DNA of 64,000 nt from Mycolicibacterium vulneris (GTDB lineage Bacteria > Actinomycetota > Actinomycetes > Mycobacteriales > Mycobacteriaceae). Each line of letters opens with the position of its first letter. The stretch's first letter is position 1. A model generated the notes under the pieces. The model was not told where the DNA came from, ran no database searches, and saw nothing but the letters and a program-made list of their open reading frames with translations. The stretch spans positions 1-64,000 of the forward strand of contig NZ_NCXM01000029.1 in the NCBI RefSeq assembly GCF_002104765.1. Reading direction: 5' to 3'. Shown here one piece after another: positions 27,008 to 35,948 of this stretch. The translations under genes were made by a program, and so were the position numbers.

Positions 27008-27958
27008 CTAGCCAATCTGTCGGGGTATTGCCGTGGTGACCGCGAATGCGATGATCCATTCGGGCACCGGTTGATAGAACGAGTACGTCGAGTCGTAGGG
27101 GCCGCTGGCCGCCAGGGCAGCGTGCGCCGCGACCCACGTCCGGACTTCGTGTATCGAGTTGCCGGCGCGGGCGGTGAGCTCGGCCGTGCTGAACGCGTCG
27201 AACCGCTCGAGTTCGCCGCTGGCGAGCAAGTCCAGAAACTCGCGATCGAACTCGGGATTGAGGGGAATCAGGTCCAACTGCCCGGCCGCGAAGCTCTGGC
27301 CAGCGGCCAGCACAGCTTCTTCCCGTCGGCGCTGTTCCTGTTCCGTGCGTCGCCGTGAGATCAACACGTCGGCGACCTCAGGCGGTGACTCGCGCAGAAC
27401 CGGGACCAGCGGATCGTGCGAGAGGCCGCCCGAACCCACCACCAGCACTTTGCAATCGAGCTGACGAATGAAGGTCCCCACTGCGGCGCCGAGCAGCCGA
27501 GCGCGCCGGGCGGGTCCGAGAGGGGTCGCCACCGCGTTGATGAAAATCGGGATCACCGGCTTGACCGCGGTGCCGCCGAACAATGCTTCCAGCGGCTGGG
27601 CGATGCCGTGATCCACAACCATCGCCTCGGACATGGCGATGTCCAAATCCGCGGCGAACAAGTGCTCGATCAGGGCATCGGCTTGCTGCTGGGGGACTGG
27701 GAGTTCGCCGGCGGTGGTGTCATAGTCGCCGATCGATCGCGCTGCGGTGCCGACGCAGAACGGCGGCATCACGTCGTAGCGAAATCCCTGATAGTGGTCC
27801 GGCCCGAAAATCACCACCAGGTCGGGATCGAACTGAGTGGCGAAATCCCTGGCATGCGCGAGTGCGTCATCGACGCGGCGTCGAACATGGGTGCCAGGGT
27901 CGGCCCGATGCAGCAGGGGGCTGTGCGAAAGGCAGGACAATGCAACGTTATTCGCCAT
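27008..27958 (-). CDS. Class III extradiol ring-cleavage dioxygenase (MhpB-like)
   Basis: LigB-fold, Fe(II)-dependent dioxygenase resembling 2,3-dihydroxyphenylpropionate 1,2-dioxygenase. I chose ATG 27958, giving MANNVALSCLSHSP and 316 residues. Sequence landmarks follow E. coli MhpB closely: CLSHSPL near the start, FGPDHYQGFRYDVMPPFC, VDHGIAQPLE (His117) and GSGGLSHDP (His181), the two histidines that act as acid/base in MhpB, and ending near PVPEWI. It is the first gene of the minus-strand operon and faces the luciferase-like monooxygenase across a 408-base divergent promoter region. The preferred catechol is unknown; an alkyl- or carboxyalkyl-catechol is plausible. Confidence 0.9.
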   Translation of the reverse strand: MANNVALSCLSHSPLLHRADPGTHVRRRVDDALAHARDFATQFDPDLVVIFGPDHYQGFRYDVMPPFCVGTAARSIGDYDTTAGELPVPQQQADALIEHLFAADLDIAMSEAMVVDHGIAQPLEALFGGTAVKPVIPIFINAVATPLGPARRARLLGAAVGTFIRQLDCKVLVVGSGGLSHDPLVPVLRESPPEVADVLISRRRTEQEQRRREEAVLAAGQSFAAGQLDLIPLNPEFDREFLDLLASGELERFDAFSTAELTARAGNSIHEVRTWVAAHAALAASGPYDSTYSFYQPVPEWIIAFAVTTAIPRQIG

Positions 27959-28366
27959 CTCAAATGATCCCGTCCACTTCTCAAGAAGACAAATCCGGTG
28001 GGGAATTCTCCGCACCATTTCTTGGCACATGGAACGTTCGTCACTGCGCCGCGGGTCCCGCACCGAACATCCTGCCGTGTGGTGTGCGGCCAGGCTGTCC
28101 TATTCCCGCGCACCGTCATCCAGATTTCGCCGCACTCGCCTCGCTCGCGGTAGGGCACGGGTCGGTGCAGAGGCGCCAGATCCGCTGTGCGACAAATGAG
28201 TAGAGCATATTTCCGGTGCGCTCAGGCGGGCGTTTTGTGGCTGATGGGCATCGGATTGTGGATATTGCGCCAGTCACATCAAACCTACGATCGAGTCAAG
28301 GGACAAACGCCAATCCGACATTGCCGCAATCAAATCGGCGCAGATCGGTATCACGAAGGAGTGACC
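27959..28366. promoter_or_regulatory. Divergent promoter region between the two catabolic operons
   Basis: No gene with coding character fits here. The stretch separates the minus-strand meta-cleavage operon from the plus-strand monooxygenase operon and must hold both promoters. I found no clear operator; the AraC-type regulators encoded at 34866-37385 are the obvious candidates to act here. Confidence 0.5.
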
Positions 28367-29533
28367 TTGCAATTCTCGATTTACCTGTCGATGCTGTATG
28401 CGGACCCAAAGCTGTTCGAGAACAACGCGGGTTGGCCGGCCTCGCCAGCCAAATACGATCCAGCCGTGGGTGAACACTCGGTTGACGTCCTTCTTGAACA
28501 GGCTGAGCTGGCCGAGGACCTCGGCTTCGACATGGTTTCGGTATCTGAGCACCACTCGTGGCCGATTAACCAGGCCGCGAACCCCTCGGTGTTGGCGGCC
28601 GCGATCTGCCAGCGGGTCAAGAAGCTTCGCATTGCCCTGATGGGCCCGCTTGCCGCGATCAACAATCCCGTCCGGATCGCCGAAGAGGTGGCCATGCTCG
28701 ACGCCATCTCGAAGGGACGGATCTCGCTGATGCCGCTTCGTGGCACACCGAACGAATTCGTCTCATACGGAATCAACCCCGACGAGACCCGCGACCGCAC
28801 GCGTGAAGCCCAGGCACTTATTGAGCGCGCGCTCAACGAGCCGGAGCCCTTCAGCTGGGAAGGCCGCTACTACCGGTTCCCCACCGTCGCGATATGGCCC
28901 GGCCAGTCGCAAAAACCCATCCCGATCTGGTCTTCGGGCAACAGTGAAGGCTCTGTGGTTTACGCGGCCCGGCACAAGTACCGGCTGGGAATCTCGTACT
29001 ACCCGTTGCAGATGGCCGCCGAATTGACCGAACTCTATCGGGCCGAAGCGAAGAAGGCCGGCTGGGAGCCCACGCCGCACGACATTCTGTACCGCTCGTA
29101 TGTCGCGTGTGCCGACACCGACGAGGCCGCACGAGAACTCGAGAAGCGGTACTACGGCAACCTGGGACTGGCGGCATCGATGATGGGTCGTGCCTCGGCA
29201 GCGATGAACTCGATGGAGCTGACGAAGATCACCGCGGAGAACGCGGCCGCGGCAGCCGAGATCGGTACCGACGCCGATGGCAAGAACATGAGCAAGGACG
29301 CCGAAAGTAAGTTCGCCCTAGGCGATCTGCACTTCAAGGGATCGCCGGTCACCATGATCGATCAGTTCACCGAGTGGTACGAAACGACCGGCATCGGGGT
29401 GTTCGACTGCGGGTTCTCCGGTGGCGGACTCACCACCGAGGAAGCCAACTCAGCGTTAAAGCTCTTCGGCACCGAAGTGATGCCGGCACTCAAACATCTT
29501 GGTGCAGAAAAGATCGCGGAGGAAATTCGATGA
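28367..29533 (+). CDS. LLM-class flavin-dependent monooxygenase
   Basis: Luciferase-like (bacterial luciferase fold) monooxygenase that would use FMNH2 supplied by a separate reductase. The 388-residue product has the family pattern: SIYLSMLYADP at the start, SVSEHHSWP with the conserved EHH, VRIAEEVAMLDAISKGR, and PIPIWSSGNSE. I chose the TTG at 28367 because AAGGA at 28356-28360 is six bases upstream; the GTG at 28361 sits too close to it. The stop overlaps the next gene (ATGA). First gene of the plus-strand operon. Substrate unknown; members of this family hydroxylate N-heterocycles, terpenes and long alkanes. Confidence 0.85.
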   Translation: MQFSIYLSMLYADPKLFENNAGWPASPAKYDPAVGEHSVDVLLEQAELAEDLGFDMVSVSEHHSWPINQAANPSVLAAAICQRVKKLRIALMGPLAAINNPVRIAEEVAMLDAISKGRISLMPLRGTPNEFVSYGINPDETRDRTREAQALIERALNEPEPFSWEGRYYRFPTVAIWPGQSQKPIPIWSSGNSEGSVVYAARHKYRLGISYYPLQMAAELTELYRAEAKKAGWEPTPHDILYRSYVACADTDEAARELEKRYYGNLGLAASMMGRASAAMNSMELTKITAENAAAAAEIGTDADGKNMSKDAESKFALGDLHFKGSPVTMIDQFTEWYETTGIGVFDCGFSGGGLTTEEANSALKLFGTEVMPALKHLGAEKIAEEIR

Positions 29534-30345
29534 CCACGACCACAGCAACTGCGATTGGCGCCGTCCAGACACGGGAGTCGGCGATCACTGTGGACGGGTA
29601 CACCGTGCGCTACTGGGAGGCCGGCAGCGGACGCCCCATCGTCTTTCTGCACCGGGGCAGCGGACCACTGTGGTCGCCCACGCACGACCTACTCAGCGCA
29701 TCGCATCGCGTCATCATGATCCAGTTGCCCGGATTCGGCAATTCCGACTACGTGCCGGCCGGCACCACGAAGGACTATGCGGCACTTGTTCATCGAGCTG
29801 CCCTCGAAATCGCCGGCGGTTCTTACGACCTTGTCGGAAATTCCTTCGGCGGTCTCGTCGCGGCGTGGATGGCCGTCCAGTTCCCGGCGGATGTCCGGTC
29901 GGTGATTCTCGTCGGCCCCGCGATCTTCGTGCGGCCGGGAATGTCGATCGACGCCACCGAGGAGGCGTTCGATCGCATCACTGCGCTGGAGAAGGCCCAC
30001 CCGGAGCGGCATTACCCACAGCCGCTGTCTTCGGAAACGAAGGTCAAGCATCTGCAGGTACTGCAACGCCTGCTTGTAGCGGAGGACCCCGAGTTGTTGG
30101 CGGGCCTGGCCACGCTGAGCGTGCCCGCCCTAGTGCTCTTCGGCACCGAGGACCAGATCACCCCGCCCGACTTCGGACGCAAGTATCCGGCGCTCAACGC
30201 TGCGATCTTCCTGTCCTTCGTCTATGACGCGGGGCACGCGGTCGACGGCGACCGGCCTGAGTCGCTCGCTCACACGATCGGACTGTTTACTGAGCACGGG
30301 TTCGACTATCTGATCGAACGCGGCCGGACGTTGCTTTTTCCGTAA
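29530..30345 (+). CDS. Alpha/beta hydrolase of the catabolic operon
   Basis: A 271-residue alpha/beta hydrolase with the oxyanion segment VFLHRGSGPLW, nucleophile elbow VGNSFGG and late Asp and His in LFGTEDQITPP and YDAGHAVD. It overlaps the monooxygenase gene (ATGA), so it is co-translated. It is clearly distinct from the hydrolase at 26165-27004 and may act on another C-C, ester or amide bond formed after the monooxygenase step. FLHRGSG differs from the FLHGxG of classic meta-cleavage hydrolases, which argues against assuming the same reaction. Confidence 0.8.
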   Translation: MTTTTATAIGAVQTRESAITVDGYTVRYWEAGSGRPIVFLHRGSGPLWSPTHDLLSASHRVIMIQLPGFGNSDYVPAGTTKDYAALVHRAALEIAGGSYDLVGNSFGGLVAAWMAVQFPADVRSVILVGPAIFVRPGMSIDATEEAFDRITALEKAHPERHYPQPLSSETKVKHLQVLQRLLVAEDPELLAGLATLSVPALVLFGTEDQITPPDFGRKYPALNAAIFLSFVYDAGHAVDGDRPESLAHTIGLFTEHGFDYLIERGRTLLFP

Positions 30346-30447
30346 CCCGGTGACCGCCGGAGTGTGGGCGGCGGCCCACGCACTGGCGGCCACCGCCATC
30401 GTCCAATCTCCGTGCACACCACAACGAAGGAACTAGCGACACGACAC

Positions 30448-31242
30448 ATGAGTACCCCAGCCTCTACATGGACCGTCGAAGCCGCGGCCAAGATTCTCCT
30501 CGAAGCCGAGGCAACCCGCACCGACCGTCATCCGATCACCGATGACTGGCCGGCGCTTGATCTGCAGACCGCCTACCAGGTCCAGGCGGCATTGATCGCC
30601 GATAAAGTTGCACACGGCGCGAAGATCGTCGGCGTCAAACTCGGACTGACCTCGGCCGCCAAGCAGCGGAGGATGGGCATCTCGTCCCCGCTGACCGCCT
30701 GGCTCACCGATGACATGGTCTTAGAACCCGGTGCGCCGCTGAAGATCAACGACCTGATCCACCCGCGCGTTGAGCCAGAGATCGTCTTCGTTCTCGATAA
30801 ACGTCTGGCAGGTCCAGGGGTGACCCGCGAGTCCGCGCTAGCGGCCGTCGGGTCGGTGTACTGCGGTCTGGAGGTGATCGACAGCCGCTACACGGACTTC
30901 AAGTTCACGCTGCCAGACGTGGTCGCCGACAACGCATCGTCGGCGAAATTCGTTGTCGGCGAGCTGAAATGCGACGCCGGTGAACTCGATCTGGCGCTGG
31001 AGGCCTGCGCGTTGTCGGTGAACGGCAATGTCGTGGACTCGGCAACCGGCGCCGCCGTGCAGGGCCATCCGGCTGAGGCCCTCGCACTGGCCGCGAACGC
31101 CCTGGCCGAACGCGGTATCGCGCTGGAATCCGGCTGGATTGTGCTGACCGGAGGCATGACCGACGCCGTCTTCATCGAGCCCGGTAACCAGATCGCCGCT
31201 GAGTTCACCCACCTCGGCTCGGTGGCGATCGCGGGCGCGTGA
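30448..31242 (+). CDS. 2-oxopent-4-enoate hydratase / 4-oxalocrotonate decarboxylase family
   Basis: Second member of the MhpD/DmpH superfamily in the island, 264 residues from ATG 30448. The motifs are VGVKLGLTS, PRVEPEIVFVL (metal-binding Glu pair), GLEVIDSRY and NASSAKFVVG. The family includes hydratases and 4-oxalocrotonate decarboxylases, which form a complex with each other; the segment SSPLTAWLTDDMVL does not let me decide. Two paralogues in one island (the other at 25240-26064) would fit a hydratase/decarboxylase pair, but no tautomerase or semialdehyde dehydrogenase is present, so two hydratases with different side-chain size is an alternative. Confidence 0.82.
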   Translation: MSTPASTWTVEAAAKILLEAEATRTDRHPITDDWPALDLQTAYQVQAALIADKVAHGAKIVGVKLGLTSAAKQRRMGISSPLTAWLTDDMVLEPGAPLKINDLIHPRVEPEIVFVLDKRLAGPGVTRESALAAVGSVYCGLEVIDSRYTDFKFTLPDVVADNASSAKFVVGELKCDAGELDLALEACALSVNGNVVDSATGAAVQGHPAEALALAANALAERGIALESGWIVLTGGMTDAVFIEPGNQIAAEFTHLGSVAIAGA

Positions 31243-31280
31243 GCCCGGCCGTTCACAGATCAGAAAGTCGATCCGATTCG

Positions 31281-32891
31281 ATGAGCACCACAGTAAGCAA
31301 CGTCCCGCTGACCCCGTTGGCCCTTCTGGAGCGGGCCGCGCAGGTGTGGCCGGACAAGGTGGCGATCACCGACGGGGAGCGGCGCATAACGTATCGCGAG
31401 TTCGCCGCGATGACCCAGCGGCTGGCCCACGCTCTGATGTCCCGTGGGCTCGGAAAGGGTGACCGCGTCGCGTACCTGATGCCCAACATCGCCGAGATGC
31501 TGGTGGGGCATTTCGGTGTTCCGCTCGCCGGTGGCGTTCTGGTGACTGTCAACACGCGACTGTCGCCCGGTGAGATTGCCTACATACTCAGCCATTCGGC
31601 CCCACGCTTCGTCATCGTGGACTCCCGATTGGCTGCGCTCGCGCAGGCCTCGGTCCAGCTCACCGAACCGGCCGAATCGCGACCGCAGGTGATCGTCACC
31701 GGCAATATCGATGTGACGCTGCCGGCGGAATGGCTCAGGTACGTACCGTTCACCTCGGTAGCCGCCGGTGAACTGAGCTGGTCGGTCGCAGACGAAAACG
31801 ACGCGATATCGCTCAATTACACGTCGGGGACCACAGGTCGGCCGAAGGCGGTTGTGTACACCCATCGGGGTGCCTACCTCAACGCGCTGGGAGAGGTGAT
31901 CCACTCGCGACTCACCCCGCAGTCGGTTTATCTGTGGACCCTGCCGATGTTTCACTGCAACGGCTGGTGCACCCCGTGGGCGGTTACGGGTATCGGTGGT
32001 TCGCACGTGTGCCTTCCCGAAGTGCGCGGTGAGGAGATCTGGCGACTCATCGACACTGAGAACATCACTCATCTCAACGCAGCTCCCACCGTGCTGACCA
32101 TGATGATGAACACCGGAGCAGCGCACCAACTCGATGGTGAACTGTGCGTCACAACGGCCGGTGCCCCGCCAAGCCCGTCGACGATTGCGCAGATGGAGGC
32201 ACTCAATTTTCGCATCGTTCACGTGTACGGGCTCACCGAAACGTATGGCCCATTTGCGATATGCGAAGAGCAGGCGGCATGGTCGGCTCTGCCCGACGAG
32301 CAACAAGCACGCCGCAAGGCCCGCCAGGGTGTACCCATGATTCAGGCGGGTCGGTTGCGTGTGGTCGATGACCACATGCGTGACGTTCCGCGCGACGGTG
32401 CGACGATGGGCGAGATCGTCATGCAGGGAAACAATGTCATGGCCGGTTACTTCAATGATCCCGATGCCACCCGGGCCGCCACCGAGGGCGGCTGGTTTCA
32501 CTCGGGTGATCTCGCGGTGATGCACCCCGATGGCTATATCGAGATCCGGGACAGGGCGAAGGATTTGGTGATATCCGGCGGTGAGAATATTTCATCGGTA
32601 GAAGTCGAGCAGACGCTGATGAGCCATCCGGGTGTTCTCGAAGTGGCTGTGATCGGGGTGCCCGACGAGAAGTGGGGTGAGCGGCCTAAGGCGTTCGTGG
32701 TGCGCCGACCAGGTTGCGCACCCTCCGAACATGAACTGATCGAGCATGTCCGTGCTCACCTGGCTCATTTCAAGGCGCCGCGTGAGGTACTCATTGTCGA
32801 CGGGTTGCCGAAGACGTCGACCGGAAAGGTGCAGAAGGCGGTCCTTCGGGCACCGGAGTGGCAAGGGCGCGCGAGCCTGGTGCAGGGCTGA
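31281..32891 (+). CDS. Acyl-CoA synthetase (AMP-forming, FadD-like)
   Basis: ANL-superfamily ligase of 536 residues that activates a carboxylic acid with ATP and CoA. The P-loop-like A3 motif NYTSGTTGRPKAVVYTHRG, the VYGLTETYGP motif, GWFHSGDLAVMHPDGY, the hinge near IRDRAKDLVISGGENIS, and the C-terminal lysine in PKTSTGKVQK are all intact. The sequence type resembles short/medium-chain or aryl-acid ligases of the methylmercaptopropionate-CoA ligase group. It closes the plus-strand operon (39 bases after the hydratase). It may activate the carboxylic acid released by one of the hydrolases so that it can enter beta-oxidation. Confidence 0.88.
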   Translation: MSTTVSNVPLTPLALLERAAQVWPDKVAITDGERRITYREFAAMTQRLAHALMSRGLGKGDRVAYLMPNIAEMLVGHFGVPLAGGVLVTVNTRLSPGEIAYILSHSAPRFVIVDSRLAALAQASVQLTEPAESRPQVIVTGNIDVTLPAEWLRYVPFTSVAAGELSWSVADENDAISLNYTSGTTGRPKAVVYTHRGAYLNALGEVIHSRLTPQSVYLWTLPMFHCNGWCTPWAVTGIGGSHVCLPEVRGEEIWRLIDTENITHLNAAPTVLTMMMNTGAAHQLDGELCVTTAGAPPSPSTIAQMEALNFRIVHVYGLTETYGPFAICEEQAAWSALPDEQQARRKARQGVPMIQAGRLRVVDDHMRDVPRDGATMGEIVMQGNNVMAGYFNDPDATRAATEGGWFHSGDLAVMHPDGYIEIRDRAKDLVISGGENISSVEVEQTLMSHPGVLEVAVIGVPDEKWGERPKAFVVRRPGCAPSEHELIEHVRAHLAHFKAPREVLIVDGLPKTSTGKVQKAVLRAPEWQGRASLVQG

Positions 32892-32985
32892 TCGCGTAAT
32901 ACCAACGTCGCCGGTCTACCCGATGAGGGTGGACCGGCTCCGTTTATTCATTGTCCCGTCGCAGTTGCGCTGATTTGGTTTAGTA

Positions 32986-33090
32986 ACGGCCGCCAACACC
33001 ATGATGGGCTATTTCGTGGACGGCGAACATGGCATCAAGTGGATTACCGGCCGATTCAACGGACTTCCCACCACACCCAACTGTGCAGAC
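32986..33090 (+). pseudogene. 3' remnant of a secreted lipase-family gene
   Basis: In the gap between the acyl-CoA synthetase and the flavin reductase one frame encodes about 34 residues, including MMGYFVDGEHGIKWITGRF and then NGLPTTPNC. This aligns with the C-terminus of the lipase encoded at 40104-41474, which has FVDGERSMAWIADRF and NGVPTIPNC. The rest of the gene is absent. It shows that a second lipase gene once stood here, downstream of the synthetase, and was lost, probably when the flavin reductase/ribBA block was joined. Confidence 0.75.
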
Positions 33091-33106
33091 CTACCCTCGC
33101 CTCGGC

Positions 33107-33592
33107 CTAGGCGAGAGTACGAAAGCCACTCCGGTGAAAGACGATTGGCGCGACTTCGGTGTGCGCGGTTACGTCGCTGACCCGTAGGAGCACGATGGTG
33201 TGGTCGCCGGCCGGCACCAGCTGCTCGATGCTGGTCGTCAGCCACAGACTGGCTCCCTCGATGAACACCGCACCGCCGGAGGACACCGTACTGACATCCG
33301 CAAATCGATCGCCCGTTTTGGCGGCCAGGGTGCGTGCGGCCCGGTCGTGCGTCTCGCCGAGCACGCTGATGCCCAGCTGTGGAAGGCCCTGCAATTTCGG
33401 CCAGGTCGTGGAGGTGTTCTGCACGCAGAACGACACCAGCGGCGGTTTCAATGACACTGGAACGAACGTGCTGGCCGCCAGTCCTACCCGGACGCCGGCA
33501 GCTTCACCGGCGACGGCGACGACGCTGGATGGTAAGTGTCCAAAGGCGTCTCGCAATACCATCGGTGTCAGGTCGGGGCTCTGGATGATCAT
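33107..33592 (-). CDS. Flavin reductase (FMN-binding split barrel)
   Basis: NAD(P)H:flavin oxidoreductase of the HpaC/HsaB type, 161 residues from ATG 33592. The split-barrel pattern is visible in LRDAFGHLPSSVVAVAGE, GLAASTFVPVSLKPPLVSF and the C-terminal VFHRSGFRTL. These small enzymes release FMNH2 for two-component monooxygenases, so the three luciferase-like proteins in the island are its natural partners. It overlaps the upstream ribBA stop (ATGA), meaning that flavin synthesis and flavin reduction are encoded as one translational unit. Confidence 0.88.
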   Translation of the reverse strand: MIIQSPDLTPMVLRDAFGHLPSSVVAVAGEAAGVRVGLAASTFVPVSLKPPLVSFCVQNTSTTWPKLQGLPQLGISVLGETHDRAARTLAAKTGDRFADVSTVSSGGAVFIEGASLWLTTSIEQLVPAGDHTIVLLRVSDVTAHTEVAPIVFHRSGFRTLA

Positions 33593-34821
33593 GCGGTGCC
33601 TTCCCGGCGTGGCAGGTCGAGCAGGTGTCCCATCCGGTCGCGCTTGGTAGAAAGGTAAGCGACATTCTGTGGCGTGACCTGAGTCTGGATGGGTACGCGT
33701 TGCACGACGCGAATGCCGTAGCCGTCCAACCCGTAGTATTTCTGCAGATTGTTGGTCATCAGCAGCACGTCGCGGATGCCCAGATCGGCGAGAATTGCTG
33801 CACCGATACCGTATTCGCGCGCATCGACGGGCAGGCCCAGTGCGATGTTGGCCTCGACGGTGTCCAGGCCGAGATCCTGTTGGAGTTGATAGGCCCGTAA
33901 TTTGTGGCCCAGCCCGATGCCCCGGCCTTCCTGGCCGCGCAGATAGACCAGGACTCCGCGACCCGCCGCGGCGATATCGGCCAGCGCGGCCCGAAACTGC
34001 GGCCCGCAGTCGCAGCGCAGTGATCCGAAGAGGTCTCCGGTCAGACATTCACTGTGGACGCGAACCAGTACGGGTGCACCATCGTCGACCGCTCCGAGAG
34101 TGAAGGCGACGTGCTCAATGCCGTCGAGCACGCTCTGGTAGGAGATGGCGGTGAAGTCCGCGTCCGCGGTCGGGATGCGGGCTTGACCGCCGCGTGTCAC
34201 GAGTTCGGCATGGGCCCGGCGGTACCGGACCAGGTCGGAGATGGTGACCACGGGCAGGTTGTGCTGGTGGGCGAACGTGACCGCGTCGGCCCCGCGCAGC
34301 ATCTCGGTTCGGTCGGGGGAGACGAGTTCGCACAACAGTGCCGCGGGTTGCACGCCCGCGAGTTCGCACAAATCCGTTCCGGCTTCGGTGTGTCCGGCAC
34401 GCTTGAGCACCCCGCCGGGTCGGGAGACTAACGGCATCATGTGGCCGGGCCGGGTGAAATGAGCGGCCGTCGCGTCGGAGTCGGCGAGCGCGCGCGCCGT
34501 GGCGGCGCGGTCGTGTGCACTGATGCCGGTGGTCGTGTCGGCCAGCACATCGACACTGACCGTGAAAGCCGTGGCCATCTTGTCCGTGTTCTCCTGCACC
34601 ATCGGGGAGAGGTTGAGGTCCTCGGCCCGCGCGGCACTGATGGATGTGCAGAGAAATCCGGACGTATGCGCCAGGAAGAACGCGACTTTGTCAACGGTGG
34701 CGAACTGTGCCGCCATGATCAGGTCGGCTTCATTCTCCCGGTCGTCGTCGTCGAGCACCACCACGGCAGCACCCGCTGCTACGGCCGCTATTGCATCTGT
34801 GATGTCGGAGTACACAACCAC
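33589..34821 (-). CDS. ribBA: Bifunctional riboflavin synthesis enzyme RibBA
   Basis: Fusion of 3,4-dihydroxy-2-butanone-4-phosphate synthase (N-terminal half) and GTP cyclohydrolase II (C-terminal half), 410 residues. RibB motifs: DDDDRENEADL and HTEAGTDL. RibA motifs: HSECLTGDLFGSLRCDCG with the three zinc cysteines, and RGQEGRGIGL. Every residue I can check is intact, so both activities are likely. Mycobacteria already carry a housekeeping ribA2/ribBA in the rib operon, hence this is probably an extra copy dedicated to supplying flavin to the monooxygenases of this island. It is translationally coupled to the flavin reductase. Confidence 0.92.
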   Translation of the reverse strand: MVVYSDITDAIAAVAAGAAVVVLDDDDRENEADLIMAAQFATVDKVAFFLAHTSGFLCTSISAARAEDLNLSPMVQENTDKMATAFTVSVDVLADTTTGISAHDRAATARALADSDATAAHFTRPGHMMPLVSRPGGVLKRAGHTEAGTDLCELAGVQPAALLCELVSPDRTEMLRGADAVTFAHQHNLPVVTISDLVRYRRAHAELVTRGGQARIPTADADFTAISYQSVLDGIEHVAFTLGAVDDGAPVLVRVHSECLTGDLFGSLRCDCGPQFRAALADIAAAGRGVLVYLRGQEGRGIGLGHKLRAYQLQQDLGLDTVEANIALGLPVDAREYGIGAAILADLGIRDVLLMTNNLQKYYGLDGYGIRVVQRVPIQTQVTPQNVAYLSTKRDRMGHLLDLPRREGTA

Positions 34822-34865
34822 TCACATTCTGCGATCGCCGGTTGGGTCGGATGTTGCGAAACCAT

Positions 34866-35948
34866 TTATCCCACAACGCTAATCAGTGATATCTCTGAGA
34901 AATATCCACAATGCGCCACCGGTGAGCCACCTTCCGCGTTAGCGGCGCTGCAACGTCTGCGACGGGGTTTCGCCATAGCGTTCTGGTACGTCGCGGCGAA
35001 GCGGCCCAGATGGGTGAAGCCCCACCGATGGGCGATCGCGGTGACGGTCGTGGTGCCAGGGTCGCACTGTTGCAACTCGGTGCGCGCACGTTCGAGGCGC
35101 ACTCGGCGGACATAAGCCATCGGTGCCACCCCGACATGCCGGGCAAAACGCTGCTCCAGGGCGCGCAAGCTCAAGCACGCGAGGGTCGCGACGTCGGCCG
35201 CCGTCGCGACTCCCATGGGGTCCGCCTGGATGGCATCCACGACGTCGCCGACCGCGGCATGCAGCGTCGGGCGGCTCGGTTCGGACAATTCGTCGGAAAA
35301 GTTATGTGGCTGAGCCAGAATCAGGCTCGAGGCGACTAGCCGGGCCAGTTGGGCGGCCAGCACGGGGTGTTGTGCCAGGCCCCTGGGCCGTACCGCCTCG
35401 TCCTGGGTGAGGCGCAGCGCCCGCATGAAGTCGTACGCCCGGGCAGTGGTCAGATCCATGGTGTGCGCGAAATGAATCGGGCCCGGAGCCGGCCGGCCGA
35501 GGATGGTGCCCAGTTCGGTTTCGATGGCGAAGCGATCGATGCGCAGCGCAGTGATTGTGCTCTGTTCATTCCACCGCTCGAAGCGTAGCGGCTCGGTAGG
35601 ACTGAGCATGGCACCGGTCGACGGGGTGATGACCGTTGAATCGTCGCCGCTGCTGACCAGGATCGAGCCGCGCTGCGCATAACAGAAGACGTAGAACGAC
35701 TTCGTCGGCGGCGCAGCGATGAGAACATCTGCGTCAAAAGCAATCTGGCCAAACAACAGGCTCTCCACATTGGTCATGTTGAACGTCAACCTGAAGTCTT
35801 GAAGGTCAGCGGCGACCATGCGGTGCGCGGAATACGCACGCGTCAATAGGTCGTTGGCTTCGTCGACATTGGTGGTAGTGGTGCTCGCCATGGGCGCGGA
35901 GTCGTCCGCCGGGGCGTTTTCCTGGTGCGTGTCGATACAGGTCAACAC
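34866..35948 (-). CDS. AraC-family transcriptional regulator 1
   Basis: A 360-residue regulator with an N-terminal AraC-binding-like (cupin) domain and two C-terminal helix-turn-helix motifs (from ATAADVATLACLSLRALEQ to AHRWGFTHLGRFAATY). The listed GTG start at 35948 is the longest; the ATG at 35891 (MASTTTTNVDEA) matches the domain boundary better. A paralogue is encoded divergently at 36372-37385, with shared stretches such as FYVFCYA and SLRALEQ. After the HTH the C-terminus runs on for about 30 residues beyond the usual end, and may be altered by a frame slip. It probably controls the ribBA-flavin reductase unit or the catabolic operons. Confidence 0.86.
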   Translation of the reverse strand: MLTCIDTHQENAPADDSAPMASTTTTNVDEANDLLTRAYSAHRMVAADLQDFRLTFNMTNVESLLFGQIAFDADVLIAAPPTKSFYVFCYAQRGSILVSSGDDSTVITPSTGAMLSPTEPLRFERWNEQSTITALRIDRFAIETELGTILGRPAPGPIHFAHTMDLTTARAYDFMRALRLTQDEAVRPRGLAQHPVLAAQLARLVASSLILAQPHNFSDELSEPSRPTLHAAVGDVVDAIQADPMGVATAADVATLACLSLRALEQRFARHVGVAPMAYVRRVRLERARTELQQCDPGTTTVTAIAHRWGFTHLGRFAATYQNAMAKPRRRRCSAANAEGGSPVAHCGYFSEISLISVVG

